Part shown: in pieces, positions 1 through 6,012 of the stretch
How positions within the stretch are numbered: position 1 is the first letter of the stretch
Layout of the letters: each line of letters begins with the position of its first letter
Assembly (NCBI GenBank): GCA_949507465.1
Contig: CATEMS010000214.1
Span: 1 to 10,133 of the forward strand
Direction: 5' to 3'
Source of the DNA: Flavobacteriaceae bacterium
GTDB taxonomy: Bacteria > Bacteroidota > Bacteroidia > Flavobacteriales > Flavobacteriaceae
DNA length: 10,133 nucleotides
Translations under genes and position numbers: made by a program
The notes under the pieces: model-generated
Seen by the model: the letters and a program-made list of their open reading frames with translations, nothing else
Told to the model about the DNA's origin: nothing
The model's database searches: none

Positions 1-123
1 AATAATGTGAACTGGTTGCATAAAATGTTTCTGAAATATTTACCTGTAGGTAAAAATATAAAAGTTTACCCTGCATTAACCAACTATCCTATTATTTATA
101 GATGCTTTAAAGTATTTGATTGA
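1..123 (+). CDS. 3' end of an unrecognised gene (partial)
   Basis: Frame 1 is open from the window edge to a TGA at 121-123, giving the last 40 residues of a possible protein ending in PIIYRCFKVFD. The other two forward frames hit stops within the first few codons. The tail is basic and aromatic-rich (several Tyr, Phe, Trp, Lys) with no motif I recognise, so no function is proposed. It reads towards recR, which starts 77 nt later. The start and most of the gene lie outside the window. A 40-codon open stretch in AT-rich DNA is suggestive but could be chance. Confidence 0.4.
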   Translation, partial: NNVNWLHKMFLKYLPVGKNIKVYPALTNYPIIYRCFKVFD

Positions 124-187
124 TCAGTACCCCTTGGTATGTAAATTTATAAGAGGTATTATCACACGTTTTTTCGAAGCTTTTTTT

Positions 188-195
188 TATCTTTC
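188..195 (+). promoter_or_regulatory. Possible -7 promoter element before recR
   Basis: TATCTTTC matches the Bacteroidota -7 consensus TAnnTTTG at all fixed positions except the last. It ends only 5 nt before the recR ATG, so transcription from it would give an almost leaderless mRNA. No TTG-type -33 element sits at the usual distance. A weaker alternative lies further up: TTG at 116-118, a 23-nt spacer, then TAAATTTA at 142-149. Which of these is used, if either, cannot be settled from sequence. Confidence 0.25.
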
Positions 196-200
196 GGGCT

Positions 201-821
201 ATGGATTTTTCTTCAAAACTTCTTGAAAATGCCGTAAATGAAATGTCTCAATTGCCAGGAATAGGTAAGCGAACGGCACTTCGTTTGGTACTTCATATGT
301 TAAAACAGCCCCTTCAACAAACTCAAGGCTTGGCTCAAAGTTTGATAGCCCTTAGAGAGCAAATAAACTTTTGTAGTAGTTGTCATAATTTAAGTGACGC
401 AAAGCTGTGTGAAATTTGCGCTAGCCCTAACCGATCCCAAAAATTAGTGTGTGTGGTTGAAGATATAAGGGATGTAATGGCCATAGAGGCAACTAGTCAA
501 TACCGAGGACACTATCATGTTTTGGGAGGTAAAATATCACCAATGGATGGTATTGGCCCCCTAGATTTAACCATAGATTCCTTGGTGCAAAAGGTAAAAA
601 ATGGCCAAATAGATGAGCTTATATTTGCATTGAGCTCAACAATGGAAGGAGATACAACCAATTTTTATATCTTTAAACAAATCGAGGATTTTGCTGTTAA
701 AACAACAACCATCGCAAGGGGAATATCTGTGGGTGATGAGTTGGAATATGCAGATGAGGTTACCCTAGGGCGCAGTATTATTAATAGAATTCCTTTTGAG
801 AGTTCTTTGAAAAAAAACTAG
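201..821 (+). CDS. recR: Recombination mediator protein RecR
   Basis: RecR acts in the RecFOR pathway, helping load RecA onto SSB-coated gapped DNA during recombinational repair in the cytoplasm. At 206 aa the protein has the usual family length. In order it shows a helix-hairpin-helix (about residues 17-34, LPGIGKRTALRL), a four-cysteine zinc finger (C58, C61, C70, C73) and a Toprim domain. Toprim landmarks are VVEDIRDVMAIE near 85-96, the YHVLGGKISPMDGIGP segment at 105-120 and ARGISVGDELEYADEVTLG near 172-190. The ATG at 201 matches the normal RecR N-terminus; no Shine-Dalgarno is visible, as is common in this phylum. The stop at 819-821 is 4 nt before the next start, so it probably shares a transcript with the glycosyltransferase, although the two functions are unrelated. 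Confidence 0.97.
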   Translation: MDFSSKLLENAVNEMSQLPGIGKRTALRLVLHMLKQPLQQTQGLAQSLIALREQINFCSSCHNLSDAKLCEICASPNRSQKLVCVVEDIRDVMAIEATSQYRGHYHVLGGKISPMDGIGPLDLTIDSLVQKVKNGQIDELIFALSSTMEGDTTNFYIFKQIEDFAVKTTTIARGISVGDELEYADEVTLGRSIINRIPFESSLKKN

Positions 822-825
822 AGTT

Positions 826-1944
826 TTGATACTATCTGTCATTATTGTCAATTACAACGTCCGCTATTTTTTAGAGCAGTGTATCTTGAGTGTCCAAAAA
901 GCAACTCGGGCTATTGATTCAGAAATTATTATTGTAGATAATAATTCCACAGATGATAGTTGTAAAATGGTAAAAGATAATTTTCCATCACTGAGGCTCA
1001 TAGAGAATAAAAACAATGTTGGTTTTAGCACTGCAAACAATCAGGGAGTTGCAATTGCAAAAGGAGATTATGTTTGTATTTTAAATCCAGATACTGCAGT
1101 TGCAGAAGATGTGTTTACAAAATCCCTTGATTATGCAAATTCTCTCAAGGATCTAGGTGCTCTAGGCTGCTATCTTATGGACGGCACAGGATGTTTTCTG
1201 CCAGAGAGTAAGAGAAATTTACCAACACCTTTGGTCTCTGCATTAAAGCTCCTAGGCTTTTCTAACAAATATTATGCGGCTGCTATTCCTGACAATGAAA
1301 AGGGAAATGTACCCGTATTGGTGGGGGCTTTTATGCTCTTAAAACGCTCGGTATATAAAAAAGTTAATGGTTTTGATCAGGATTATTTTATGTATGGTGA
1401 AGACATAGATTTGTCTTACAAATTAGAAAAAGCAGGATTTAAAAATTATTATTTAGGAACCGCCCTTACTCTTCATTATAAAGGAGAAAGCACCACTAAA
1501 AATAAAATTTATTTACAGCGTTTTTATGGAGCGATGGCTATTTTTTATGAAAAACATTTTACTACAAATTTTTTGATAGATGGGGTAATAAAATGTATGG
1601 TTTGGTTTCAAACACATCTTTTCTCCCACTCTTCCTCTGATACACCGAAGGCCAAAAACATTCAAGCCGGATATGTCATGACAGAAGATCTAGCTTTGTT
1701 TTCTAAAATTTCAGCAGTTGTTGACCTGCCTTTAAAGGCTTGCTCAAAAAGTATATTTCAAGACTCATTGCATCACAATAGCTTATTTATATTTGATGCT
1801 GCATATATGTCTTATGATCAAATTTTTACTGTCATGAAGCAGTTGCAAGGTCGTGGCAATCACTTTAGAATTCGTCCGCAAAACTGTGATTTTATTCTAG
1901 GTAGCGACCAAAGTGATCAAAAGGGCAGTGTGCTTGTTTTTTAA
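826..1944 (+). CDS. Family 2 glycosyltransferase with a C-terminal extension
   Basis: This is a GT-A fold family 2 glycosyltransferase, resembling rhamnosyltransferase-like enzymes that build surface polysaccharide from nucleotide sugars at the inner face of the cytoplasmic membrane. The nucleotide-binding strand LSVIIVNYN opens the protein. VDNNSTD (D38) follows, then the metal-binding NPDT (87-90, in the place of DXD), MYGEDIDLSYKL (E192, D193, likely catalytic region) and H217 in LTLHYKGES. The catalytic part ends near residue 245. A hydrophobic stretch (248-266) may associate with the membrane. Residues 270-372 form an extension with no catalytic motif, ending FILGSDQSDQKGSVLVF. The start is TTG: an in-frame stop lies at 808-810, and no ATG or GTG falls between it and the conserved first strand. 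Donor and acceptor sugars cannot be inferred; there is no polysaccharide cluster nearby. Confidence 0.9.
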   Translation: MILSVIIVNYNVRYFLEQCILSVQKATRAIDSEIIIVDNNSTDDSCKMVKDNFPSLRLIENKNNVGFSTANNQGVAIAKGDYVCILNPDTAVAEDVFTKSLDYANSLKDLGALGCYLMDGTGCFLPESKRNLPTPLVSALKLLGFSNKYYAAAIPDNEKGNVPVLVGAFMLLKRSVYKKVNGFDQDYFMYGEDIDLSYKLEKAGFKNYYLGTALTLHYKGESTTKNKIYLQRFYGAMAIFYEKHFTTNFLIDGVIKCMVWFQTHLFSHSSSDTPKAKNIQAGYVMTEDLALFSKISAVVDLPLKACSKSIFQDSLHHNSLFIFDAAYMSYDQIFTVMKQLQGRGNHFRIRPQNCDFILGSDQSDQKGSVLVF

Positions 1945-1975
1945 TAAAAGTAAATAAGTTCCTGTAAAATTTTAT

Positions 1976-1983
1976 TAATTTCG
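1976..1983 (+). promoter_or_regulatory. Probable -7 promoter element for the E2 gene
   Basis: TAATTTCG differs from the Bacteroidota consensus TAnnTTTG at one position. It lies 35 nt before the ATG at 2019, in the 74-nt gap after the glycosyltransferase, a good position for a promoter. No clear -33 TTG is present at 17-23 nt upstream. This suggests the E2 gene is transcribed separately from recR and the glycosyltransferase. Confidence 0.45.
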
Positions 1984-2018
1984 CAGCATAATGTTAAACG
2001 TTATTTTATAACTCCACT

Positions 2019-3314
2019 ATGGCTAAATTTGAATTAAAGCTTCCAAAAATGGGCGAGAGTGTTGCCGAGGCTACGGTAACTAACTGGTTAAAAAACATTG
2101 GTGATACCATAGAGGCAGACGAACCCGTACTAGAAATTGCTACAGATAAAGTAGATAGTGAAGTGCCAAGTGAGGTTGATGGTGTTTTGGTTGAGATTTT
2201 GTTTAACGCAGATGATGTTGTTCAAGTGGGGCAAACAATGGCTATCATTGAAACAAATAGCGATACACCTGCCGTTGAACCCCCTGAAAATACTACAGAA
2301 AATACTACAGAAAATACCGAAGCTGTAAAGCAAGTAGCTGCCAGAGTTAGTGAAGCAAAACAGGCGGTTGCTACGCCAGTTGTAGTGTCTAATACTCAAG
2401 GGAGATTTTACTCTCCACTGGTAAAAAAAATAGCCCAAAAAGAAAATATCTCACAAGAAGAATTAGATGCTATAGTAGGAACAGGAAAGGATGGCCGAGT
2501 TTCTAAAAACGATATGCTAGACTACCTAAAAAATAGGGGAGCGGGCACCTCTGTTTCAAAACCAGTAGCGCTTCAGGCAAAAGAGACACCCGTTTCTGTA
2601 AATGGCAGTGATGAAATCATAGAAATGACACGAATGGGTAAATTAATTGCCCATCATATGGTAGCCAGCGTTCAAACAAGTGCGCATGTTCAATCATTTA
2701 TTGAAGCAGATGTGACTAATATCTGGAATTGGCGCAAAAAAGTAAAGACTTCATTTATGGCCCGAGAGGGGGAGAATTTAACATTCACACCCATATTCAT
2801 GGAGGCTGTTGCAAAAGCTTTAAAAGTTTTTCCGATGATGAATATAGCATTGGATGGTGATAAGATCATCAAACGAAAAAACATTAACCTAGGAATGGCT
2901 GCCGCATTACCTGACGGGAATTTAATTGTTCCTGTAATTAAAAATGCAGATCAATTGAATCTTGTGGGCATGACAAAGGCAGTAAATGATTTGGCTACTC
3001 GTGCAAGAGAAAATAAACTAAAACCTGATGATATACAAGGAGGAACCTACACGGTGACCAATGTAGGAACTTTCGGAAGTATCATGGGTACACCTATTAT
3101 AAACCAACCACAAGTTGGTATTTTAGCCCTTGGAGCCATACGTAAAGTTCCTGCTGTGATAGAAACATCACAGGGAGACTTTGTAGGGATTCGTTATAAA
3201 ATGTTTTTAAGCCATAGTTATGATCACAGAGTTATAAACGGAGCTTTAGGAGGTCAATTTGTGAAGGCAGTAGCAGATTATCTTGAGGCATGGGATGTCA
3301 ATAAAGAAATATAA
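2019..3314 (+). CDS. 2-oxo acid dehydrogenase E2, dihydrolipoamide acyltransferase
   Basis: This is the E2 core of a 2-oxo acid dehydrogenase complex, moving an acyl group from E1 through lipoate to CoA in the cytoplasm. The 431-aa protein has one lipoyl domain (about 1-78; lipoylation site K44 in IATDKVDSE), an acidic Thr/Glu/Asn-rich linker with a short tandem repeat (about 90-101), and a peripheral E1/E3-binding domain (129-170, FYSPLVKKIAQ to DMLDYL). The acyltransferase domain (about 197-431) ends with the active-site segment SYDHRVINGALGG (H403). The N-terminus and single lipoyl domain fit the branched-chain 2-oxo acid type better than pyruvate dehydrogenase, which in related bacteria usually has two lipoyl domains and a different N-terminus. 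Substrate is therefore an inference. E1 and E3 genes are not in the window. The residue four after H403 is Asn rather than the usual Asp, a variant also known in working E2 enzymes. Confidence 0.93.
   Translation: MAKFELKLPKMGESVAEATVTNWLKNIGDTIEADEPVLEIATDKVDSEVPSEVDGVLVEILFNADDVVQVGQTMAIIETNSDTPAVEPPENTTENTTENTEAVKQVAARVSEAKQAVATPVVVSNTQGRFYSPLVKKIAQKENISQEELDAIVGTGKDGRVSKNDMLDYLKNRGAGTSVSKPVALQAKETPVSVNGSDEIIEMTRMGKLIAHHMVASVQTSAHVQSFIEADVTNIWNWRKKVKTSFMAREGENLTFTPIFMEAVAKALKVFPMMNIALDGDKIIKRKNINLGMAAALPDGNLIVPVIKNADQLNLVGMTKAVNDLATRARENKLKPDDIQGGTYTVTNVGTFGSIMGTPIINQPQVGILALGAIRKVPAVIETSQGDFVGIRYKMFLSHSYDHRVINGALGGQFVKAVADYLEAWDVNKEI
2286..2318 (+). repeat. 12-bp tandem repeat in the E2 linker
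   Basis: The unit GAAAATACTACA occurs at 2286-2297 and again at 2298-2309, followed by a partial third copy GAAAATACC at 2310-2318. It is in frame and encodes an ENTT/NTTE repeat in the flexible linker between the lipoyl and E1/E3-binding domains. Because each unit is 12 bp, gain or loss of a copy would keep the reading frame and only alter linker length. Confidence 0.8.
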
Positions 3315-3327
3315 AGATTCACTTAAA

Positions 3328-3367
3328 CCAAATAAAAAACTGCCCTTTGAGGCAGTTTTTTATTTGG
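3328..3367. terminator. Bidirectional intrinsic terminator between converging genes
   Basis: Positions 3328-3344 and 3351-3367 are perfect 17-bp reverse complements around a 6-nt loop (CTTTGA). The G/C-rich part is ACTGCC/GGCAGT near the loop. It is flanked by an A-run on the left arm and a T-run on the right arm, so each strand reads as a stem followed by a U-tract. It lies 13 nt after the E2 stop and 12 nt beyond the M28 peptidase stop, so it can end both transcripts. Confidence 0.93.
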
Positions 3368-3379
3368 TATATAGCTTAG

Positions 3380-4393
3380 TTATAACTTATCTGCGGTGAT
3401 ACGTTTTTCTCGATTGGCTATTTCCCAAGCAGTGTGAAAAATAAGTTTTGTTCTTTTTGCCATTAAGTCATATGCTATCTTATCTGGGGTATCAGAGATT
3501 TTGTGATAATCTTCATGAACTCCATTGAAATAGAAAATAACAGGAATGTTTTTTTTTGCAAAGTTATAATGATCACTTCTGAAATAGAAACGATTGGGAT
3601 CCTCTGGATCATTGTAGGTGTAGTCTATTTCTAAATCACTGTATTTTTTTGCAATTTGTGCTGAGACATCATGCAGCTCTTGGCTTAATCGGTCACTTCC
3701 AATTAGATAAATATAATTTGGCGTATCTACTTTGTCTGGTGCTATACGGCCAATCATATCTGTATTTAAATTACAAACAGTATTTTCCAGGGGAAATATT
3801 GGATTCTCTGTGTAATATCTAGAACCGTACAACCCAATTTCTTCTCCTGTAACATGTAAAAACAAAATAGATCTTCTTGGGCCATTACCTTCTTTTACTG
3901 CTCTTTGGAAGGCCTCTGCCATTTCTAACATGGCTATAGTTCCGCTACCGTCATCATCTGCGCCATTAAAAACATTACCGTTTTGATCTACACCAACATG
4001 ATCAAGGTGGGCAGAGAGTACAATGATTTCATCCGGAAATTCACTCCCTTCTATAAAGGCAACTACGTTTTCAGAATCTGCAGGCTCTTTTAATCTTGTG
4101 AGGTATTGTGCAGGAACTGTTTGGAAATAAGTGCCGTCCTTTAAAGCAGAATTAATCCCCTGTGCCACATAAAAATCTTTTAAATAGTTGACGGCTAATT
4201 TTTGCCCTTTAGATCCTGTCATTCTTCCTCGCATATCATCACCAGCATAGATGTATAACATTTCTTTTAGCTCTTTAGAGGTGATAGTTGCAGCATAATC
4301 TTCTACTGATTTTTGTTTTTCCTCTGTTGTGTTTTGAGCAAATGAACTTGCCACTGTTAATAAAGCAAGCAAGGTAATTGTATGATATTTCAT
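3380..4393 (-). CDS. Exported M28-family metallopeptidase (aminopeptidase-like)
   Basis: This is a zinc-dependent exopeptidase-type hydrolase of family M28, probably cleaving N-terminal residues or small peptides outside the cytoplasm. The 337-aa precursor starts with a signal peptide (MKYHTITLLALLTVASSFA, likely cut before Q20; no lipobox Cys). The paired-metal site is visible: H129 in SAHLDHVG, an Asp in GADDDGSG (146-148), E184 (probable general base) and E185 in VTGEEIG, D212 in NTDMIGR and H275 in FRSDHYNF. YHKISDTPDKI (296-306) is also typical of the family. No protease-associated or C-terminal sorting domain is present, so periplasmic location is most likely. The ATG at 4393 gives the natural signal peptide. 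It stands alone, converging on the E2 gene and diverging from the persulfide dioxygenase. Exact peptide specificity cannot be read from sequence. Confidence 0.93.
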   Translation of the reverse strand: MKYHTITLLALLTVASSFAQNTTEEKQKSVEDYAATITSKELKEMLYIYAGDDMRGRMTGSKGQKLAVNYLKDFYVAQGINSALKDGTYFQTVPAQYLTRLKEPADSENVVAFIEGSEFPDEIIVLSAHLDHVGVDQNGNVFNGADDDGSGTIAMLEMAEAFQRAVKEGNGPRRSILFLHVTGEEIGLYGSRYYTENPIFPLENTVCNLNTDMIGRIAPDKVDTPNYIYLIGSDRLSQELHDVSAQIAKKYSDLEIDYTYNDPEDPNRFYFRSDHYNFAKKNIPVIFYFNGVHEDYHKISDTPDKIAYDLMAKRTKLIFHTAWEIANREKRITADKL

Positions 4394-4542
4394 AAGGTTA
4401 TAGGGAATTTTAAATTATAATGCAAAATATTCATTTTTTAAGACCTGTGTTATTGTTTTACCATAAAATTTTACCTCCTCTTTACAAGGTATTGTAATTT
4501 AGTTTTTGCCAACTATTAGTATCTTTGTATCAAAATAAAAGT
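4394..4542. promoter_or_regulatory. Divergent intergenic region, M28 peptidase / persulfide dioxygenase
   Basis: This 149-bp AT-rich region separates two divergent starts and must carry both promoters. Rightwards there is a perfect -7 element at 4520-4527. Leftwards the best match is the minus-strand sequence ATATTTTG/TATTTTGC just upstream of the peptidase, an imperfect TAnnTTTG. No operator-like palindrome stands out. An AGGAGG with a four-codon reading frame on the minus strand (4450-4479) is described in the findings. Confidence 0.5.
4520..4527 (+). promoter_or_regulatory. -7 promoter element for the persulfide dioxygenase gene
   Basis: TATCTTTG fits TAnnTTTG exactly and ends 15 nt before the ATG at 4543, implying a 5' leader of roughly 10 nt. 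The nearest TTG triplets (4506-4508 and 4492-4494) lie 11 and 25 nt upstream, neither at the usual 17-23 nt spacing, so the -33 element is unclear. The element overlaps an in-frame TTG at 4525, which argues against translation starting there. Confidence 0.6.
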
Positions 4543-5925
4543 ATGAAGATTGAACAATTATATACAGGATGTCTATCACAAGGAGCCTACTATATAGAGA
4601 GTAATGGAGAGGCTTTTGTTATTGATCCATTAAGAGAAACCGAGCCCTACCTGCAAAGAGCAAAACGAGATAAGGCAACCATTACCTATATTTTTGAAAC
4701 GCATTTTCATGCAGATTTTGTAAGCGGTCATCTTTCATTGTCAAATAAAACAGGAGCAACCATTGTATTTGGCCCTAATGCAACTACTTCTTTTGATGCT
4801 CATATTGCCAAAGACAATGAGGTTTTTACCATAGGTGATATTACCGTTACAGTTTTGCACACTCCAGGTCATACCATGGAGAGCACCACCTATTTATTAC
4901 GTGACCCATCAGGAAAACAACATGCTATTTTTACTGGAGATACACTTTTTTTGGGTGATGTAGGAAGACCAGACTTGGCTCAAAAATCTGCAGATGTTAC
5001 CCAAGAACAACTTGCAGGTATTTTGTTTGATAGTTTGAGAACTAAAATTATGCCCCTGCCTGATGATGTGATTGTGTATCCGGCTCACGGCTCAGGTTCT
5101 GCCTGTGGAAAAAATATGATGGACCAAACCGTAGACACACTTGGGAATCAAAAACAAATGAATTATGCCTTACGAGAGGATATGACCAAAGCAGAATTCA
5201 TTAAAGAGGTTACAGACGGCCTGCTAGCCCCACCTGCCTACTTCCCTTTAAATGTAAAAATGAACAAACAGGGCTATGAACATCTTGACACTATTATTGA
5301 AAGGGCCTGTGTACCCTTAACTGCTGAAGATTTTGAAGTGATAGCCAACCAAACTGGTGCAATTATTTTAGACGTTAGAGATCAACTTGAATATATGAAA
5401 GGTCATATCCCTAATTCTATTTTTATTGGTATAGATGGTGGTTTTGCTCCTTGGGTTGGAGCGCTTATCAAAGATGTGAAACAACCAATTTTATTGGTCA
5501 CCCCACCAAACAGGGAGTCTGAGGTTATTACGCGCCTATCTCGTGTTGGTTTTGATAATACCCTTGGCTTTTTAAAAGGTGGTATTGCCGCATGGCAAAA
5601 TGCAGCAAAACAAATTGATACCATGCAAACTGTATCTGCACACTCCCTAAAAGATGCCTTAGATAAAAAGATGCCAGTTTTTGATGTGAGAAAACAAGGA
5701 GAGTTCTCTTCTTCTCATATTGAAAAGGCCAGACACACTCCTCTTGATTTTATCAATGATTATTTGGATTTATTTCCAAAATCATCGCCCTTTTATATCC
5801 CTTGTGCGGGAGGATACCGATCTGTCATTGCTGCTTCTATTTTAAAGAGTAGAGGGATTCATGGGGGTATAAATGTAACAGGTGGTTTTGCATCTATTAG
5901 AGAGACTGCAATACCTGTGGTCTAG
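4543..5925 (+). CDS. CstB-like persulfide dioxygenase with two rhodanese domains
   Basis: The likely role is oxidation of low-molecular-weight persulfides to sulfite and/or thiosulfate, that is, sulfide and persulfide detoxification in the cytoplasm. The 460-aa protein has a metallo-beta-lactamase domain (about 1-240) of the ETHE1/persulfide dioxygenase type: THFHADF (H54, H56, D58), H110 in HTPGH, D133 in FTGDTLF and H182 in YPAHGSG. Two rhodanese-homology domains follow. The first (about 262-355) has no Cys in its loop (VTPPNRE near 320-326) and is presumably non-catalytic. The second (about 365-460) has C421 in the CX4R loop CAGGYR. This MBL/pseudo-rhodanese/rhodanese order matches staphylococcal CstB in architecture and length. 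I chose ATG 4543 over an in-frame TTG at 4525 because the TTG lies inside the -7 element and the ATG gives the conserved start MKIEQLYTGCLSQ. No sulfide-sensing regulator or sulfide:quinone oxidoreductase gene is nearby. Confidence 0.9.
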   Translation: MKIEQLYTGCLSQGAYYIESNGEAFVIDPLRETEPYLQRAKRDKATITYIFETHFHADFVSGHLSLSNKTGATIVFGPNATTSFDAHIAKDNEVFTIGDITVTVLHTPGHTMESTTYLLRDPSGKQHAIFTGDTLFLGDVGRPDLAQKSADVTQEQLAGILFDSLRTKIMPLPDDVIVYPAHGSGSACGKNMMDQTVDTLGNQKQMNYALREDMTKAEFIKEVTDGLLAPPAYFPLNVKMNKQGYEHLDTIIERACVPLTAEDFEVIANQTGAIILDVRDQLEYMKGHIPNSIFIGIDGGFAPWVGALIKDVKQPILLVTPPNRESEVITRLSRVGFDNTLGFLKGGIAAWQNAAKQIDTMQTVSAHSLKDALDKKMPVFDVRKQGEFSSSHIEKARHTPLDFINDYLDLFPKSSPFYIPCAGGYRSVIAASILKSRGIHGGINVTGGFASIRETAIPVV

Positions 5926-5975
5926 GTATTTCAATTATAGGTGATAAAGAAAACAGCTACAATTCTAAGTATTTT

Positions 5976-5993
5976 AAGGGTATATTTGCCCTT
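5976..5993 (+). promoter_or_regulatory. Promoter -7 element inside a short inverted repeat, before the acyltransferase
   Basis: TATATTTG at 5981-5988 is a perfect TAnnTTTG match, ending 24 nt before the acyltransferase ATG. It is bracketed exactly by AAGGG (5976-5980) and CCCTT (5989-5993), a 5-bp inverted repeat. No TTG-type -33 element lies 17-23 nt upstream. The promoter call is reasonable; any regulatory role of the inverted repeat is speculation. Confidence 0.5.
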
Positions 5994-6012
5994 GTACTGA
6001 TAAAACTAATAC

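Noticed and set aside
1941..1978. Inverted repeat TTAATAAAA / TTTTATTAA after the glycosyltransferase, as a terminator.
   Set aside because: The arms are pure A/T with a 20-nt loop, and the right arm overlaps the probable E2 promoter; such repeats are expected by chance in this AT-rich DNA.
3219..3251. Asn instead of Asp four residues after the catalytic His of E2 (DHRVING), as a possible inactivating change.
   Set aside because: Asn at this position is found in functional dihydrolipoamide acyltransferases (Azotobacter vinelandii E2p, as I recall), and the rest of the active-site segment is intact.
4525..4542. TTG at 4525 as start of the persulfide dioxygenase, adding six residues.
   Set aside because: It lies within the -7 promoter element, while ATG 4543 gives the conserved family N-terminus.
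5911..5929. ATACCT / AGGTAT hairpin spanning the end of the persulfide dioxygenase gene, as a terminator.
   Set aside because: Only 6 bp, no T-tract after it, and it overlaps the stop codon region.
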